DNA of 64,000 bases. It comes from Bacteroidia bacterium. GTDB taxonomy: Bacteria; Bacteroidota; Bacteroidia; Flavobacteriales; Flavobacteriaceae. Under the pieces are notes generated by a model, which did not search any database, was not told the DNA's origin, and saw nothing but the letters and a program-made list of their open reading frames with translations. The position numbers and the translations under genes were made by a program. Position 1 is the stretch's first letter. Each line of letters opens with the position of its first letter. Where the stretch lies: contig JAUIJA010000003.1 of the NCBI GenBank assembly GCA_030431055.1, positions 1 through 64,000 of the forward strand, in the 5' to 3' direction. This document shows positions 54,877-63,975 of the stretch, piece by piece.

Positions 54877-56581
54877 ACATCCAAATCAAATAATTTACGA
54901 AGTAAATCTAAATTCGGATTGATCTCTTTTAACTTATCGTATTTTTCTTGTGGCGTAAATGCATATTTCGTTTGTGAAACTTCTTTTACAATAACTTCAA
55001 TCGTAATATCGTGATTGTGTAATCTTCCACGTAAAAAACTTAATAATTCGTTCGAACCTTGTAAAAATTCTTCTTTTGTACTTTCATTTGGCAATTCTAA
55101 AACAATAGCAGTTCCTTTTAAAACAGGATCATTCATTTGCATATATGTTGCCATTAACTTTTTACCTTGGTCGTTAAGTTTTTGTGTGTATTTTGTCCAA
55201 ACCAATAGCATATCGGTTTCCGTAAACTTTTCCTTAGCAAATTCTTGGTGTTTAACTAAGTTTTTTTGTTGCGCTTCAAGTTCCTTCTTCGCTTGAATAC
55301 TTTTTAATGAAAAAGCTGAAACTTTTTTTCCTGAATTTTCAAGTTTAGGAAGTGTTACTTCTGGCTGAACTTTTTCAGGTTTAATTTCAGTTTGAGGAAC
55401 TTCATTTACAACATTAGTCGTTTTCTCAAGAGAAATTTCTTTTTTAGGAACTTCAACTATCGAATGACTATTGTTGCGATAATATGTAGCTGGAATTATA
55501 AAGGACTTAGCTTTTTTTTTTCTCCATCGAAAGTGATAGAGGCTAATTGCATTAATGCTAATTCTACTAAAAGTCGTTGGTTTTGACTGTTTTTGTATTT
55601 TAAATCACAATCATTTGCTATTTCAATTCCTTGAAGCAAAAATTCGTTTGGAGCTTTTTGCGATTGTTCTTTATATAAATTTTGCGCTTGTTCACCAACT
55701 TCTAACAATGATAACGTAGAAGGATTTTTACAAACCAATAAATCTCTAAAGTGAGAAGCTAAACCTGCTATAAAATGATGTCCGTCGAAACCTTTAGATA
55801 GAATATCATTAAAAGTCATTAACAATTCAGGAATTTTATTATCTAGAATTAAATCGGTTACTTTAATGTAGTATTCAAAATCGAGAACATTCAAATTCTC
55901 AGTTACAGCTTGTCGTGTTAAGTTATTTCCACAATACGAAACCACTCTATCAAAAATAGACAGAGCATCACGCATAGCACCATCAGCTTTTTGAGCAATT
56001 ATATGCAAAGCATCATCTTCAAAGGTTACGCCTTGTTCTTTTGCTATTTCTGCTAAATGCTCTTTAGCATCATAAACAGTAATTCGTTTAAAATCAAATA
56101 TTTGACAACGCGAAAGTATGGTTGGTAAAATCTTGTGTTTTTCGGTAGTAGCTAAAATAAAAATAGCGTGTTTTGGTGGTTCTTCAAGTGTTTTTAAGAA
56201 AGCATTAAAAGCAGCTTGCGATAACATATGAACCTCGTCAATAATATAAACTTTATATTTTCCAGTTTGCGGTGGAATTCTAACCTGGTCAATAATATTT
56301 CGGATGTCATCAACACCATTATTTGAAGCGGCATCAAGCTCAAAAACATTGAATGAAAAATCCTCATTAGGGTCGTCATAACCTTCTTGATTGATTTTTC
56401 GAGCCAAAATACGCGCACAAGTGGTTTTTCCTACACCACGTGGACCAGTAAAAAGTAAAGCTTGTGCTAAGTGATTGTTTTCAATTGCGTTGAGTAAAGT
56501 ATTAGTAATAGCCTTTTGTCCTACAACATCTTTAAATGTTTGCGGACGATATTTTCTGGCTGATACTATAAACTGTTCCAT
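54873..56581 (-). CDS. dnaX: DNA polymerase III subunits gamma and tau, joined by an apparent -1 frameshift
   Basis: The first frame (56581 to 55496, 361 residues) holds the complete clamp-loader ATPase: LFTGPRGVGKTTCA (Walker A), YIIDEVHMLS, ATTEKHKILPTILSRCQ (sensor 1 and Arg finger) and domain III. It ends ...EKKKLSPL, five codons after an A10 tract. Shifting -1 at A AAA AAG opens a second frame that runs to 54873 (about 208 residues), with a Pro/Lys-rich linker and a tau C-terminal domain (LLVWTKYTQKLNDQGKKL). The joined product is about 569 residues, normal for Bacteroidota tau. This recreates the E. coli gamma/tau layout. It could also be transcriptional slippage or a homopolymer read error. 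Confidence 0.88.
55511..55522 (-). other. dnaX: dnaX slippery A10 tract (-1 frameshift or slippage site)
   Basis: Minus strand reads GAA AAA AAA AAG CTA in frame 0, with the heptamer A AAA AAG at 55511-55517. The zero frame stops at TAA five codons later. A GGAG just upstream of the run could act as a stimulator. A weak AGCT...AGCT hairpin lies downstream; I do not call it. Confidence 0.8.
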
Positions 56582-56697
56582 ACGCGAAATTGATACACAA
56601 ATATAGTTTTACAAAATTCAAATCGCAAATTCAAAAGACAAATTCAATCTAAAAGTTATTCACATTATTTTCTAATTAACTTCTGTTCTAAAAAAAA

Positions 56698-56722
56698 ACT
56701 TTTACTTTTTACTTTTTACTTT
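56698..56722. repeat. 7-bp tandem repeat (ACTTTTT) upstream of rnpB
   Basis: Four near-perfect units ACTTTT-ACTTTTT-ACTTTTT-ACTTT between the dnaX start and the rnpB promoter box. It lies where the rnpB -33 region would be. Confidence 0.65.
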
Positions 56723-56734
56723 AACACTTATAGT

Positions 56735-56742
56735 TAAATTTG
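56735..56742 (+). promoter_or_regulatory. -7 promoter element of rnpB
   Basis: TAAATTTG (TAnnTTTG) ends 4 bp before the proposed RNase P RNA 5' end. No TTG -33 box is clear; the upstream region is a 7-bp repeat. Confidence 0.5.
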
Positions 56743-56746
56743 CACC

Positions 56747-57043
56747 GCAGACCGCCTTATCGCTGCTCGAAAGAGGAGAGGAAAGTCCGGACATCATAGA
56801 GCAAGCATAGCGGGTAACGCCCGTCCGTCGAGAGATGAGGACAAGTGCAACAGAAAGAATGTACAGGTAATGCTGTAGTGAAACCAGGTAAACTCTATGC
56901 GATGAAATGCCATGTATATCAGCAATTAAGAGCGGCTCGTTCAATGCTGAGGGGTAGGCAGATGGATTCCGTAAGTAATTTCGGAACTAGATAAATGATA
57001 AGGATTCGTTTAGGCGAATACAGAACCCGGCTTATAGGTCTGC
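56747..57043 (+). ncRNA. rnpB: RNase P RNA, class A type
   Basis: About 297 nt. The P1 stem is formed by GCAGACC at the 5' end and GGTCTGC at the 3' end. The conserved core is present: GAGGAGAGGAAAGTCCGGAC (CR-I), CAACAGAAAGAATGTACAGG region, GTGAAACCAGGTAAACTC and the 3' CAGAACCCGGCTTATAGGTC (CR-V). It matures tRNA 5' ends together with RnpA, which is not in the window. A T7 run follows P1 and may serve as terminator. A short protein-like frame on the opposite strand is an artefact. Confidence 0.95.
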
Positions 57044-57049
57044 ATTTTT

Positions 57050-57643
57050 TTATTCTTCTTCGCTATTGTTGAAATTATCTTCAATTTCTTCATCATCTTC
57101 TTCAAACTCAAATTCGAAGAATGAAAAAGTAGTTCCACCATAATTTTTAGCGAATGAAAAATTTTCTAAATGTTCTAGTTTAGTGTCTTTTGAATGTTCT
57201 ACAATTAACATTCCTTCTTCGTCTAAAATTTCTCTTTCAAAAATTAACGTTACAATATTCTCAAATTGTTCTTGTGATAAATGATACGGCGGATCAGCAA
57301 AAACGATATCAAAAGAAGTATTACAACGCTCTAAAAACTTAAAAACATCACTTTTTATTGTAGTTATATCAAAATTTAATTCTTTAGCCGTTTTTTTAAT
57401 GTAATTAATACATCCAAAGTCAGCATCAATACAAGTTATTGGTTCAGCTCCACGAGATGCAAATTCGTAACTGATATTTCCTGTTCCAGCAAATAAATCA
57501 AGAATTTTTAATCCTGGAAAATTAAAATGGTTATTAAGAATATTAAATAAAGATTCTTTAGCCATATCTGTTGTAGGGCGAACAGGCAACTTTTTAGGTG
57601 CTGTTAATCTTCTTCCTTTATATTTTCCTGAAATAATTCTCAT
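57050..57643 (-). CDS. rsmD: 16S rRNA (guanine-966-N2)-methyltransferase
   Basis: 197 residues. MRIISGKYKGRRLTAPK at the N-terminus, SAM-binding ILDLFAGTGNISYEFASRGA and the catalytic DPPY in VFADPPYHLSQEQF fit RsmD, which methylates G966 of 16S rRNA. The Asp/Glu-rich tail (FEFEEDDEEIEDNFNNSEEE, read in two parts) is longer than usual. Its ATG overlaps the DUF3822 stop by 4 bp. It ends 7 bp from the convergent rnpB. Confidence 0.92.
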   Translation of the reverse strand: MRIISGKYKGRRLTAPKKLPVRPTTDMAKESLFNILNNHFNFPGLKILDLFAGTGNISYEFASRGAEPITCIDADFGCINYIKKTAKELNFDITTIKSDVFKFLERCNTSFDIVFADPPYHLSQEQFENIVTLIFEREILDEEGMLIVEHSKDTKLEHLENFSFAKNYGGTTFSFFEFEFEEDDEEIEDNFNNSEEE

Positions 57644-58452
57644 GAGTGAATTAAACTAAAGTATTTCGATGCTTTTTCTTCTGTAATATCAAATTTAGAA
57701 ACCCAAGAGTCTACATCTAATAAATTACAATTTCTAATGTATTTATAAGCAATTTTATAATAATCATGTTCTTGGGTAATAGAACCAAACAAACTTACTT
57801 TGCAATTATCTGGATTGAGTTGTAATTGCTCAAAAGTAAATAAAGTGTAATAAATAAAATCTTCAGAAGTTGTTGGTTCAAAAGAATTATAGAAAACCAA
57901 TTTTCCAGCTTGAACAACAATTATTTCGAAATATTTATCTTGATTATGAATAAAAACTTGCTTTTCAAAATTATATCTCGATACATCTAAAACTGTATCA
58001 ACTAATAGAGTAGAAGCGTGTTGAAAATCAAAACTTTTATATTGATCCAATAAAAAATTATTAATATTTACATACGGAACATAAACATTATTTATTTCTT
58101 TATTTTTAAGTGAATCGTATGCGAATAAATCAGTTTCAAAAACTTTTACATTGTATTGTAAATAACTTCCGAGGAAATTCTCATCGAAAAGTGACTGAGG
58201 AACAAAAGTGTTCAATGTGTTTTCATGAAGCACTTTAATTTCGTCATATTGTTCACTTAGCGCTGGAAATTCTGAAAATACTTTCCATAATTGTTCTTCA
58301 ATAACTTGATTTTTAGGAAAATCAACAGAATTTATAGAAATAACACGATTACTCAACAAGTCGAAAACACAAAAAGAAAGTCCACTCAAGGAAACCTGAA
58401 TGGACAATTTTTTATATGTTTTATTTGTAATATCGTTATTCGTTACTACCAT
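57640..58452 (-). CDS. DUF3822 family protein
   Basis: 270 residues, with a pattern of alternating beta strands and helices that recalls the actin-like ATPase fold: KLSIQVSLSGLSFCVFDL at the start, KVLHENTLNTFVPQSLF in the middle and LVDTVLDVSRYNFEKQVF later. DUF3822 proteins sit next to rsmD in many Bacteroidota, and overlap it here by 4 bp. Function unknown; a link to rRNA methylation is positional inference only. Its start overlaps the upstream membrane-protein gene by 17 bp. Confidence 0.8.
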   Translation of the reverse strand: MVVTNNDITNKTYKKLSIQVSLSGLSFCVFDLLSNRVISINSVDFPKNQVIEEQLWKVFSEFPALSEQYDEIKVLHENTLNTFVPQSLFDENFLGSYLQYNVKVFETDLFAYDSLKNKEINNVYVPYVNINNFLLDQYKSFDFQHASTLLVDTVLDVSRYNFEKQVFIHNQDKYFEIIVVQAGKLVFYNSFEPTTSEDFIYYTLFTFEQLQLNPDNCKVSLFGSITQEHDYYKIAYKYIRNCNLLDVDSWVSKFDITEEKASKYFSLIHS

Positions 58453-59197
58453 ATTTTTTAGGCCAGTTACCTGTAACAGCAGCTTCTTCTAAAGAACCTA
58501 ATTGAATGATTGGTCCATTAATTTCGTCAATCGATTCTACTTTATTTTCTCTAGCTACTAATTCTTGATCCAAATCAGCTAATAAGGCATTTTTATCTAT
58601 AGTTGCTTGAAAAACAGGAACTTTAATATCATTACGAACAATTGAACTTGTTTTTAATTCTACAGGTACTTCTGTATTTCCTACTTTAACAACATTTAAT
58701 CTCTTATAACGATCAGAATCTTTAAACAAAGAATCTTTAACAGAAACAAACCCTAAAGTATCAATTAAAACAATATCTTTAAAGAAACCACCTTGACCAG
58801 TAGCATCTGTAGTAATTCTGAAAGCAGCGTTCTTTTCATGATCAATTACTACTGTATCTTTTCTAGAAATAATAGCAAACTTATCGTTTTCAATAAATTG
58901 TTCTAATTTTTCAAAAGAATCTGCGTAATCTTTGTGAACTGTTTTATATCCTAATTGTGCTTTTTTAAGATCAAGCAATTTATTTACAGCAGTTTCATAG
59001 CGTTTTTCTTTTTCTTGCTTAAATTCAATAGGCTTCATTACAGAAGCATAAATCATATAAGCTAAACCAGCACTTACTAACCATAAAACAATAGATAATA
59101 TAGGTCGCATTTTAGGAGAAACGAATTTATCTATCAATTTCACTAATGCAAAAATTACTACTAAAAGTAATACAACAAAAATTACTAATTTAAACAT
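58436..59197 (-). CDS. Two-span membrane protein with periplasmic domain, function unknown
   Basis: 253 residues. Membrane spans at about 2-22 (FKLVIFVVLLLVVIFALVKL) and 33-51 (PILSIVLWLVSAGLAYMIY). A short coiled coil with KRYETAVNKLLDLKKAQ is next, then a soluble domain with TVVIDHEKNAAFRITTDA and VPVELKTSSIVRNDIKVPVFQ, and a tail ending NWPKKYGSNE. I do not know the family name. The gene is first in a three-gene leftward run with DUF3822 and rsmD, all overlapping. Confidence 0.75.
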   Translation of the reverse strand: MFKLVIFVVLLLVVIFALVKLIDKFVSPKMRPILSIVLWLVSAGLAYMIYASVMKPIEFKQEKEKRYETAVNKLLDLKKAQLGYKTVHKDYADSFEKLEQFIENDKFAIISRKDTVVIDHEKNAAFRITTDATGQGGFFKDIVLIDTLGFVSVKDSLFKDSDRYKRLNVVKVGNTEVPVELKTSSIVRNDIKVPVFQATIDKNALLADLDQELVARENKVESIDEINGPIIQLGSLEEAAVTGNWPKKYGSNE

Positions 59198-59283
59198 GTT
59201 CTTTAATAGTTTTTTAGTTTAATAGGTACGCAAATCTACAATTTTTTTTTCTTCTTAAAAGAAATTCTTATAAAAATCATCTG

Positions 59284-59291
59284 TATATTTG
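59284..59291 (+). promoter_or_regulatory. -7 promoter element of the helicase gene
   Basis: TATATTTG (TAnnTTTG) 30 bp before the ATG at 59321. No clear TTG at -33. Confidence 0.4.
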
Positions 59292-59320
59292 AAAAAATAT
59301 ATAAGCCAATTTTCCCATAA

Positions 59321-60748
59321 ATGAATTCAACGCTGTTTTACAAAACGTTACGACAAAATTTTCCCTTTGAACCTACTTTAAAACAAGATGTTTTTTTTCA
59401 AAAAATTTCAGAATTTGTAACTAATAATGATAATTCCGAAGTTTTCATCTTAAAAGGTTACGCCGGAACAGGTAAAACAACATTAATATCAACTTTGGTT
59501 AACTATTTACAAAACGTAAATCGTAAATATATATTGTTAGCTCCAACAGGAAGAGCTGCCAAAGTAATTAGTTATTATTCAAATAAACCAGCATTTACGA
59601 TACATAAACGTATATTCTTCCCAAAAAAGAATAAATCTGGTGGCGTTTCATTTACACTTCAGCAAAATAAATTTAAAAACACCATTTTTATTGTTGACGA
59701 ATCCTCAATGATTTCTGATGTTAACCAAGATGCAAAAATGTATCAAAATGGTTCTCTTTTAGATGATTTAATGTCTTATGTTGATTCTGGAGATAACTGT
59801 AAATTAATATTTATTGGCGATACAGCTCAATTACCACCTGTAAACTTAGATGTTAGTCCGGCTTTAGATGTAAATATAATTTCGTTACATTTCAACAAAG
59901 ATGTAAAACATTTAGAATTGGACGAAGTTATGCGTCAAGCTGAAGAATCAGGAATCTTATATAATGCAACTGAACTTCGCGAATTGCTGAAAACTAATTT
60001 TATCGACAGTTTTAAGTTCAAATTAAATCCTTTTAATGATATCGTCCGATTACAAGACGGTTACGATATTCAAGATGCTATACACGATGCTTTTAGAAAT
60101 TACGGACCAGAAGAAACTACGTTTATTGTTCGTTCCAATAAAAGAGCCAATCAATATAACCAACAAATTCGTGCTAAAATTTTAGACCGAGAAAGCGAAT
60201 TGTCCGTAGGAGATTTGTTGATGGTTGTGAAAAACAATTATTTCTGGCTGAAAGAAAATTCAGAAGCAGGATTTATTGCAAATGGCGATATTATTGAAAT
60301 TCAGAAAATAAAAGGAATCGTAGAACTCTACGGATTCAAATTCGCAACGGTAACCATACAAATGGTCGATTATCCGAATCAAGCACCGTTTGAAACGGTT
60401 TTATTACTCGATACACTTACAAGTGAATCGCCTTCGTTAACCTATGACGAATCAAATCAACTGTATAATGAAGTAATGAAAGATTTTGAAGACGAAAGAC
60501 ATCAATATCGAAAATTCTTAAAAGTTAAGAACAGTCCACATTTTAATGCATTACAAGTGAAGTTCTCTTATGCAATGACCTGTCATAAATCGCAAGGTGG
60601 ACAATGGCATACTGTTTTTATCGAACAACCATATTTACCTAACGGAATTACAGTTGATTATGTTCGTTGGTTGTACACAGCAGTAACGCGAGCTAAAGAA
60701 AAGTTGTATTTAATAGGTTTTAAAGACGATTTCTTTTTGAATGAATAA
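59321..60748 (+). CDS. RecD-like superfamily 1B DNA helicase / AAA ATPase
   Basis: 475 residues. Motif I ILKGYAGTGKTTLIST, motif Ia APTGRAAKVIS, motif II IVDESSMISD, motif III IFIGDTAQLPPV, motif IV-like DEVMRQAEESG, motif V SYAMTCHKSQGGQWHTV and motif VI LYTAVTRAKEKLYLIG: a full SF1B set close to RecD2. It lacks the long N-terminal region of RecD2 and has no RecB/RecC partner in view. A role in DNA repair or recombination is expected; the exact pathway is unknown. Start at ATG 59321. Confidence 0.88.
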   Translation: MNSTLFYKTLRQNFPFEPTLKQDVFFQKISEFVTNNDNSEVFILKGYAGTGKTTLISTLVNYLQNVNRKYILLAPTGRAAKVISYYSNKPAFTIHKRIFFPKKNKSGGVSFTLQQNKFKNTIFIVDESSMISDVNQDAKMYQNGSLLDDLMSYVDSGDNCKLIFIGDTAQLPPVNLDVSPALDVNIISLHFNKDVKHLELDEVMRQAEESGILYNATELRELLKTNFIDSFKFKLNPFNDIVRLQDGYDIQDAIHDAFRNYGPEETTFIVRSNKRANQYNQQIRAKILDRESELSVGDLLMVVKNNYFWLKENSEAGFIANGDIIEIQKIKGIVELYGFKFATVTIQMVDYPNQAPFETVLLLDTLTSESPSLTYDESNQLYNEVMKDFEDERHQYRKFLKVKNSPHFNALQVKFSYAMTCHKSQGGQWHTVFIEQPYLPNGITVDYVRWLYTAVTRAKEKLYLIGFKDDFFLNE

Positions 60749-60776
60749 TATTTCTTAAATTTATAAGAATTTGCAG

Positions 60777-60804
60777 TAAGCCTTAAGCTTAAAGCGTAAA
60801 GCAA
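60777..60804. repeat. Four-unit 7-bp repeat upstream of the DUF4126 gene
   Basis: TAAGCCT, TAAGCTT, AAAGCGT, AAAGCAA: four 7-bp units with the shared core AAGC, ending 5 bp before the ATG at 60810. Confidence 0.55.
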
Positions 60805-60809
60805 AAATA

Positions 60810-61367
60810 ATGATAGAAACAATAATTAGCATTTGTCTCGGAATAGGATTAGCGGCTTCGGCTGGTTTTCGTGTTTTTATTCCGCTTTTTGTATTGAGTT
60901 TAGCCACACATTTTGGTTATGTTCCTGTTGGCGAATCATTTAGTTGGATTGGAAGTCAAACCGCTATGATTTGCTTAGGAATTGCCACAGTTGTTGAAAT
61001 ATTTGCATATTATATTCCCGTGGTAGATAATTTTCTCGATTCTATTGCAATACCATTAGCAAGTGTTGCAGGAACTATTGCCATGGCATCAACTTTAGTT
61101 GATTTAGATCCTATGTTAACTTGGGGATTAGCCATTATTGCAGGTGGTGGAACAGCCGCTGCATTAAATACTGCAACCGCCAAAACACGATTAGCTTCAA
61201 CAGCTACAACTGGAGGATTAGCAAATCCAATAGTTTCTACAACAGAAACCGCAACAGCATCATTTGTTTCGGTAACATCAATATTTTTACCTGTTTTGGC
61301 GTTTATAATCGTATTGTTTATTTTCTTTGTAGGAATAAAATTATTTAGAAAAGTATTTGGACGATGA
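60810..61367 (+). CDS. DUF4126 family membrane protein
   Basis: 185 residues, four or five spans. The N-terminus [21 protein letters not shown] is the DUF4126 mark, with Ala/Thr-rich small-residue helices in the middle ([20 protein letters not shown]). Function unknown. Its stop overlaps the kdsB start by 4 bp (ATGA), so the two are translationally coupled. Confidence 0.85.
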   Translation: MIETIISICLGIGLAASAGFRVFIPLFVLSLATHFGYVPVGESFSWIGSQTAMICLGIATVVEIFAYYIPVVDNFLDSIAIPLASVAGTIAMASTLVDLDPMLTWGLAIIAGGGTAAALNTATAKTRLASTATTGGLANPIVSTTETATASFVSVTSIFLPVLAFIIVLFIFFVGIKLFRKVFGR

Positions 61368-62095
61368 AAATTATTGCTGTTATTCCTGCTCGTTATGCAT
61401 CAACACGTTTTCCTGCTAAATTATTACAAGATTTAGGTGGAAAATCGATTATTGTAAGAACTTACGAAGCTGCTTTGGCAACCAAACTATTTGATGATGT
61501 GTTTGTTGTAACCGATTCGGATTTGATTTTTAAAGAAATTGGATTGAATGGTGGAAAAGCAATAATGAGTATCAAAGAACACGAAAGCGGAAGCGATAGA
61601 ATAGCAGAAGCTGTTGAAAACATGAATGTTGATGTTGTGGTAAACGTTCAAGGCGATGAACCTTTTATCAATAAAGAAGCGTTGTGTCAATTAGTTGAAG
61701 TTTTCAAAAAAGATACAGACAAGAAAGTTGATTTAGCTTCGCTAATGTTTGAAATTACGGAAAAAGACGAAATTTCAAATCCGAATAATGTTAAGGTAAT
61801 TGTGGATCAACAAGGATTTGCTTTATATTTTTCACGTTCGGTTATTCCATTTCCAAGAGCAGAAAATGTTGGCGTTCGTTATATGAAACACATAGGTATT
61901 TATGCGTTTAGAAAAGAAGCGTTGATGGATTTCTATCGTTTGCCAATGTTGAGCTTAGAAGCTTCGGAAAAATTAGAGCAACTTCGTTATTTAGAATACG
62001 GAAAACGAATTCGCATGATTGAAACTTCTCACGGAAGTATAGGAATTGACACACCAGAAGATTTAGAAAAAGCGAGAGAATTACTTAAAAGCTAA
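61364..62095 (+). CDS. kdsB: 3-deoxy-manno-octulosonate cytidylyltransferase
   Basis: 243 residues. It activates Kdo with CTP to CMP-Kdo, for the lipopolysaccharide inner core. [15 protein letters not shown] at the N-terminus, [26 protein letters not shown] and [10 protein letters not shown] are the KdsB motifs. Other Kdo genes are not in the window. A membrane-protein gene follows after 4 bp. Confidence 0.95.
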   Translation: MKIIAVIPARYASTRFPAKLLQDLGGKSIIVRTYEAALATKLFDDVFVVTDSDLIFKEIGLNGGKAIMSIKEHESGSDRIAEAVENMNVDVVVNVQGDEPFINKEALCQLVEVFKKDTDKKVDLASLMFEITEKDEISNPNNVKVIVDQQGFALYFSRSVIPFPRAENVGVRYMKHIGIYAFRKEALMDFYRLPMLSLEASEKLEQLRYLEYGKRIRMIETSHGSIGIDTPEDLEKARELLKS

Positions 62096-62099
62096 AATT

Positions 62100-62717
62100 A
62101 TGACACAAGAAGAATTAAAAAACCTAATTGGTTATAAAGAAGATAGAGTTGAGATTTTAAAAGCAAAAAAGCAATCTTTAGTAACTTTAGAAGAGGAAAT
62201 TTCAACTTCAAAGTTTAAGCGTTCAATGCAATCGGCGTTTTATAATGTTAAGCGTTTTTTCTTATTATTTCTTACGGTTATTTTTATTCTAGCAGGTTTT
62301 ACTGGATTAATTTATCCTAAGTTTTTATTTTTAAATTCCAGCAAGTATAAAAGTGACGTAGTTACTGATTTTCAGGACAATTATCAAAACAATACAAGTA
62401 AAACACTAGAAATCAGTCTAAAAGAATTACAAGGAAATAATAAAGTTAATAACAAAACTGTTGTTCGTAATATTGAAGATTCTGTAGTAGAAGTTTCAGA
62501 AGACAATGCTCATTTCTTTATTCGTGTAATTGCCTTTTCTTTAATTTTATTTGCTTTGGTTCTTTGGTATATTTCGAGTTTAACAATCGGAATTAGAAAT
62601 AGAGAAGAAGTGGTCTCAAAAGTTATTGTTACAAATAAAGATATTATTAAAGATTACGAATTAAATATTGCTGAAGAAGAACGAGAAATTTCCGATTTAA
62701 AACAGAAATTAAGCTAG
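62100..62717 (+). CDS. Membrane protein with two spans and flanking coiled coils, function unknown
   Basis: 205 residues. An N-terminal coiled coil (about 1-40, EDRVEILKAKKQSLVTLEEE), a first span (about 56-77, FFLLFLTVIFILAGFTGLIY), a polar loop of about 75 residues rich in Asn, Lys and Val, a second span (about 145-165, VIAFSLILFALVLWYISSL), and a C-terminal coiled coil (YELNIAEEEREISDLKQKL). Both ends would be cytoplasmic. I do not recognise the family. It appears to be the last gene of the DUF4126-kdsB run; its end overlaps the convergent methyltransferase gene by 9 bp. Confidence 0.75.
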   Translation: MTQEELKNLIGYKEDRVEILKAKKQSLVTLEEEISTSKFKRSMQSAFYNVKRFFLLFLTVIFILAGFTGLIYPKFLFLNSSKYKSDVVTDFQDNYQNNTSKTLEISLKELQGNNKVNNKTVVRNIEDSVVEVSEDNAHFFIRVIAFSLILFALVLWYISSLTIGIRNREEVVSKVIVTNKDIIKDYELNIAEEEREISDLKQKLS

Positions 62718-63371
62718 TTTTTTAATCGTGAAAAGTTCGTTGTGAACTTCAATTTTCGGATACATTCTCACCGAATAGTTTTCGTTAAAATGACTTTTGT
62801 AAGTTGCATTTCGCCGTCTATCTTTAAAACCTAAAACCATAGTATTAAACAAGATAAATCCATTTACTTTAAGTTTTGAATTAACTTTATTTATAAAGTG
62901 TTCTTCAAATAAAAAGCTCGGCATTTTTGTGTCTTGAAAAATATCGATGATAATTAAATCGTAGGTTTTTTTCGTTTTTAAAACAAACTCAAAAGCATCT
63001 TCAACAACTAATTCTAAATTCGGAATTTCATTTAATTTAAAATAAGTATTAGCAAGCTTCACAACTTCTTCATCAATTTCAACACCAGTAATTTTTCCTT
63101 TAAATTTCACTTCATCAACCAAAGTTTTTATAACACTTCCTGCAGCAACACCAAGCACTAAAACATTTTCAAAACCTTGAATTCGCTTATAACCAATATA
63201 TTTTAAGCCTTTACGTAAGATTCGCTGTAAACTTCCATAAGAATAATTCGTGTTTTCAGAATCTAAAACCAATTGTCCATTATTCCAAGTAACCTCCAAA
63301 TTTTTACTAATCTGAGATGGCTTTTGATAGATTTTTATCGGTAAAAGGTAACTTAAATACTTCTTAAACAT
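62709..63371 (-). CDS. Spermidine-synthase-like SAM-dependent methyltransferase fold protein
   Basis: 220 residues from the ATG at 63371. The Rossmann core shows NVLVLGVAAGSVIKTL (SAM site), ITGVEIDEEVV and LIIIDIFQDTK. It aligns with the central domain of spermidine synthase but lacks the N-terminal beta-strand tetramer region and the usual D-x-Y-D pair, so polyamine synthesis is doubtful. It may be a methyltransferase of unknown substrate. The start is 56 bp from the divergent acyltransferase gene. Confidence 0.78.
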   Translation of the reverse strand: MFKKYLSYLLPIKIYQKPSQISKNLEVTWNNGQLVLDSENTNYSYGSLQRILRKGLKYIGYKRIQGFENVLVLGVAAGSVIKTLVDEVKFKGKITGVEIDEEVVKLANTYFKLNEIPNLELVVEDAFEFVLKTKKTYDLIIIDIFQDTKMPSFLFEEHFINKVNSKLKVNGFILFNTMVLGFKDRRRNATYKSHFNENYSVRMYPKIEVHNELFTIKKLA

Positions 63372-63426
63372 CAAAAAATGATTTATAATCGTAAATATAA
63401 TGTTATTTTTGAGGAAAATTTATCGA

Positions 63427-63975
63427 ATGAAAAAGTTTCTATATAAATTCATTTTTTTTAAGCTATTAGGTTGGAAAATAACCGGTGATATTCCAGCAAG
63501 TGTTAAAAAATGCGTTATGGTTGTTGTTCCGCATACAAGTTGGTACGATTTTTTTCTTGGAATTTTCACAAGAGGAATAATGGGACTAGAAATGAATTTT
63601 GTTGGCAAAAAAGAACTTTTTACATTTCCTTTTGGATATTATTTTAAATGGGTTGGTGGCGCACCTTTAAACAGAAGTAAAAACGAGAATAAAGTTGATG
63701 CAATTGCTAAAATATTTGCAGAAAAAGACGTTTTTCGATTAGCAATCGCTCCAGAAGGAACAAGAAAAAAAGTAAAAGAATGGAAAACAGGATTTTACTA
63801 TATTGCTTTAAAAGCAAATGTTCCTATAATTCCTGTAGGTTTTGATTACGAAAACAAAGAAGTTAAGTTATTTGAAGCTTTTACACCAACAGGCGATAAA
63901 GAAGCTGATTTTGAATATTTACAGAGTTTATTCAGAGGAATAAAAGGTAAAATTCCTGAAAACAGCTTTGAATAA
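63427..63975 (+). CDS. 1-acyl-sn-glycerol-3-phosphate acyltransferase family protein
   Basis: 182 residues from the ATG at 63427 (MKKFLYKFIFFKLLGWKI); a TTG-type start at 63400 would add nine residues. PlsC motifs: VVVPHTSWYDFF (H-x4-D catalytic), NFVGKKELF, GGAPLNRSKN and IAPEGTRKK. It is smaller than PlsC (about 245) and has no second hydrophobic region, as in many Bacteroidota homologues that act on lysophospholipids or ornithine lipids. The acyl acceptor is not known. Confidence 0.85.
   Translation: MKKFLYKFIFFKLLGWKITGDIPASVKKCVMVVVPHTSWYDFFLGIFTRGIMGLEMNFVGKKELFTFPFGYYFKWVGGAPLNRSKNENKVDAIAKIFAEKDVFRLAIAPEGTRKKVKEWKTGFYYIALKANVPIIPVGFDYENKEVKLFEAFTPTGDKEADFEYLQSLFRGIKGKIPENSFE

Noticed and set aside
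56702..56944. An 80-residue frame opposite rnpB
   Set aside because: It overlaps the conserved RNase P RNA core entirely; the protein pattern is a by-product of the RNA sequence.
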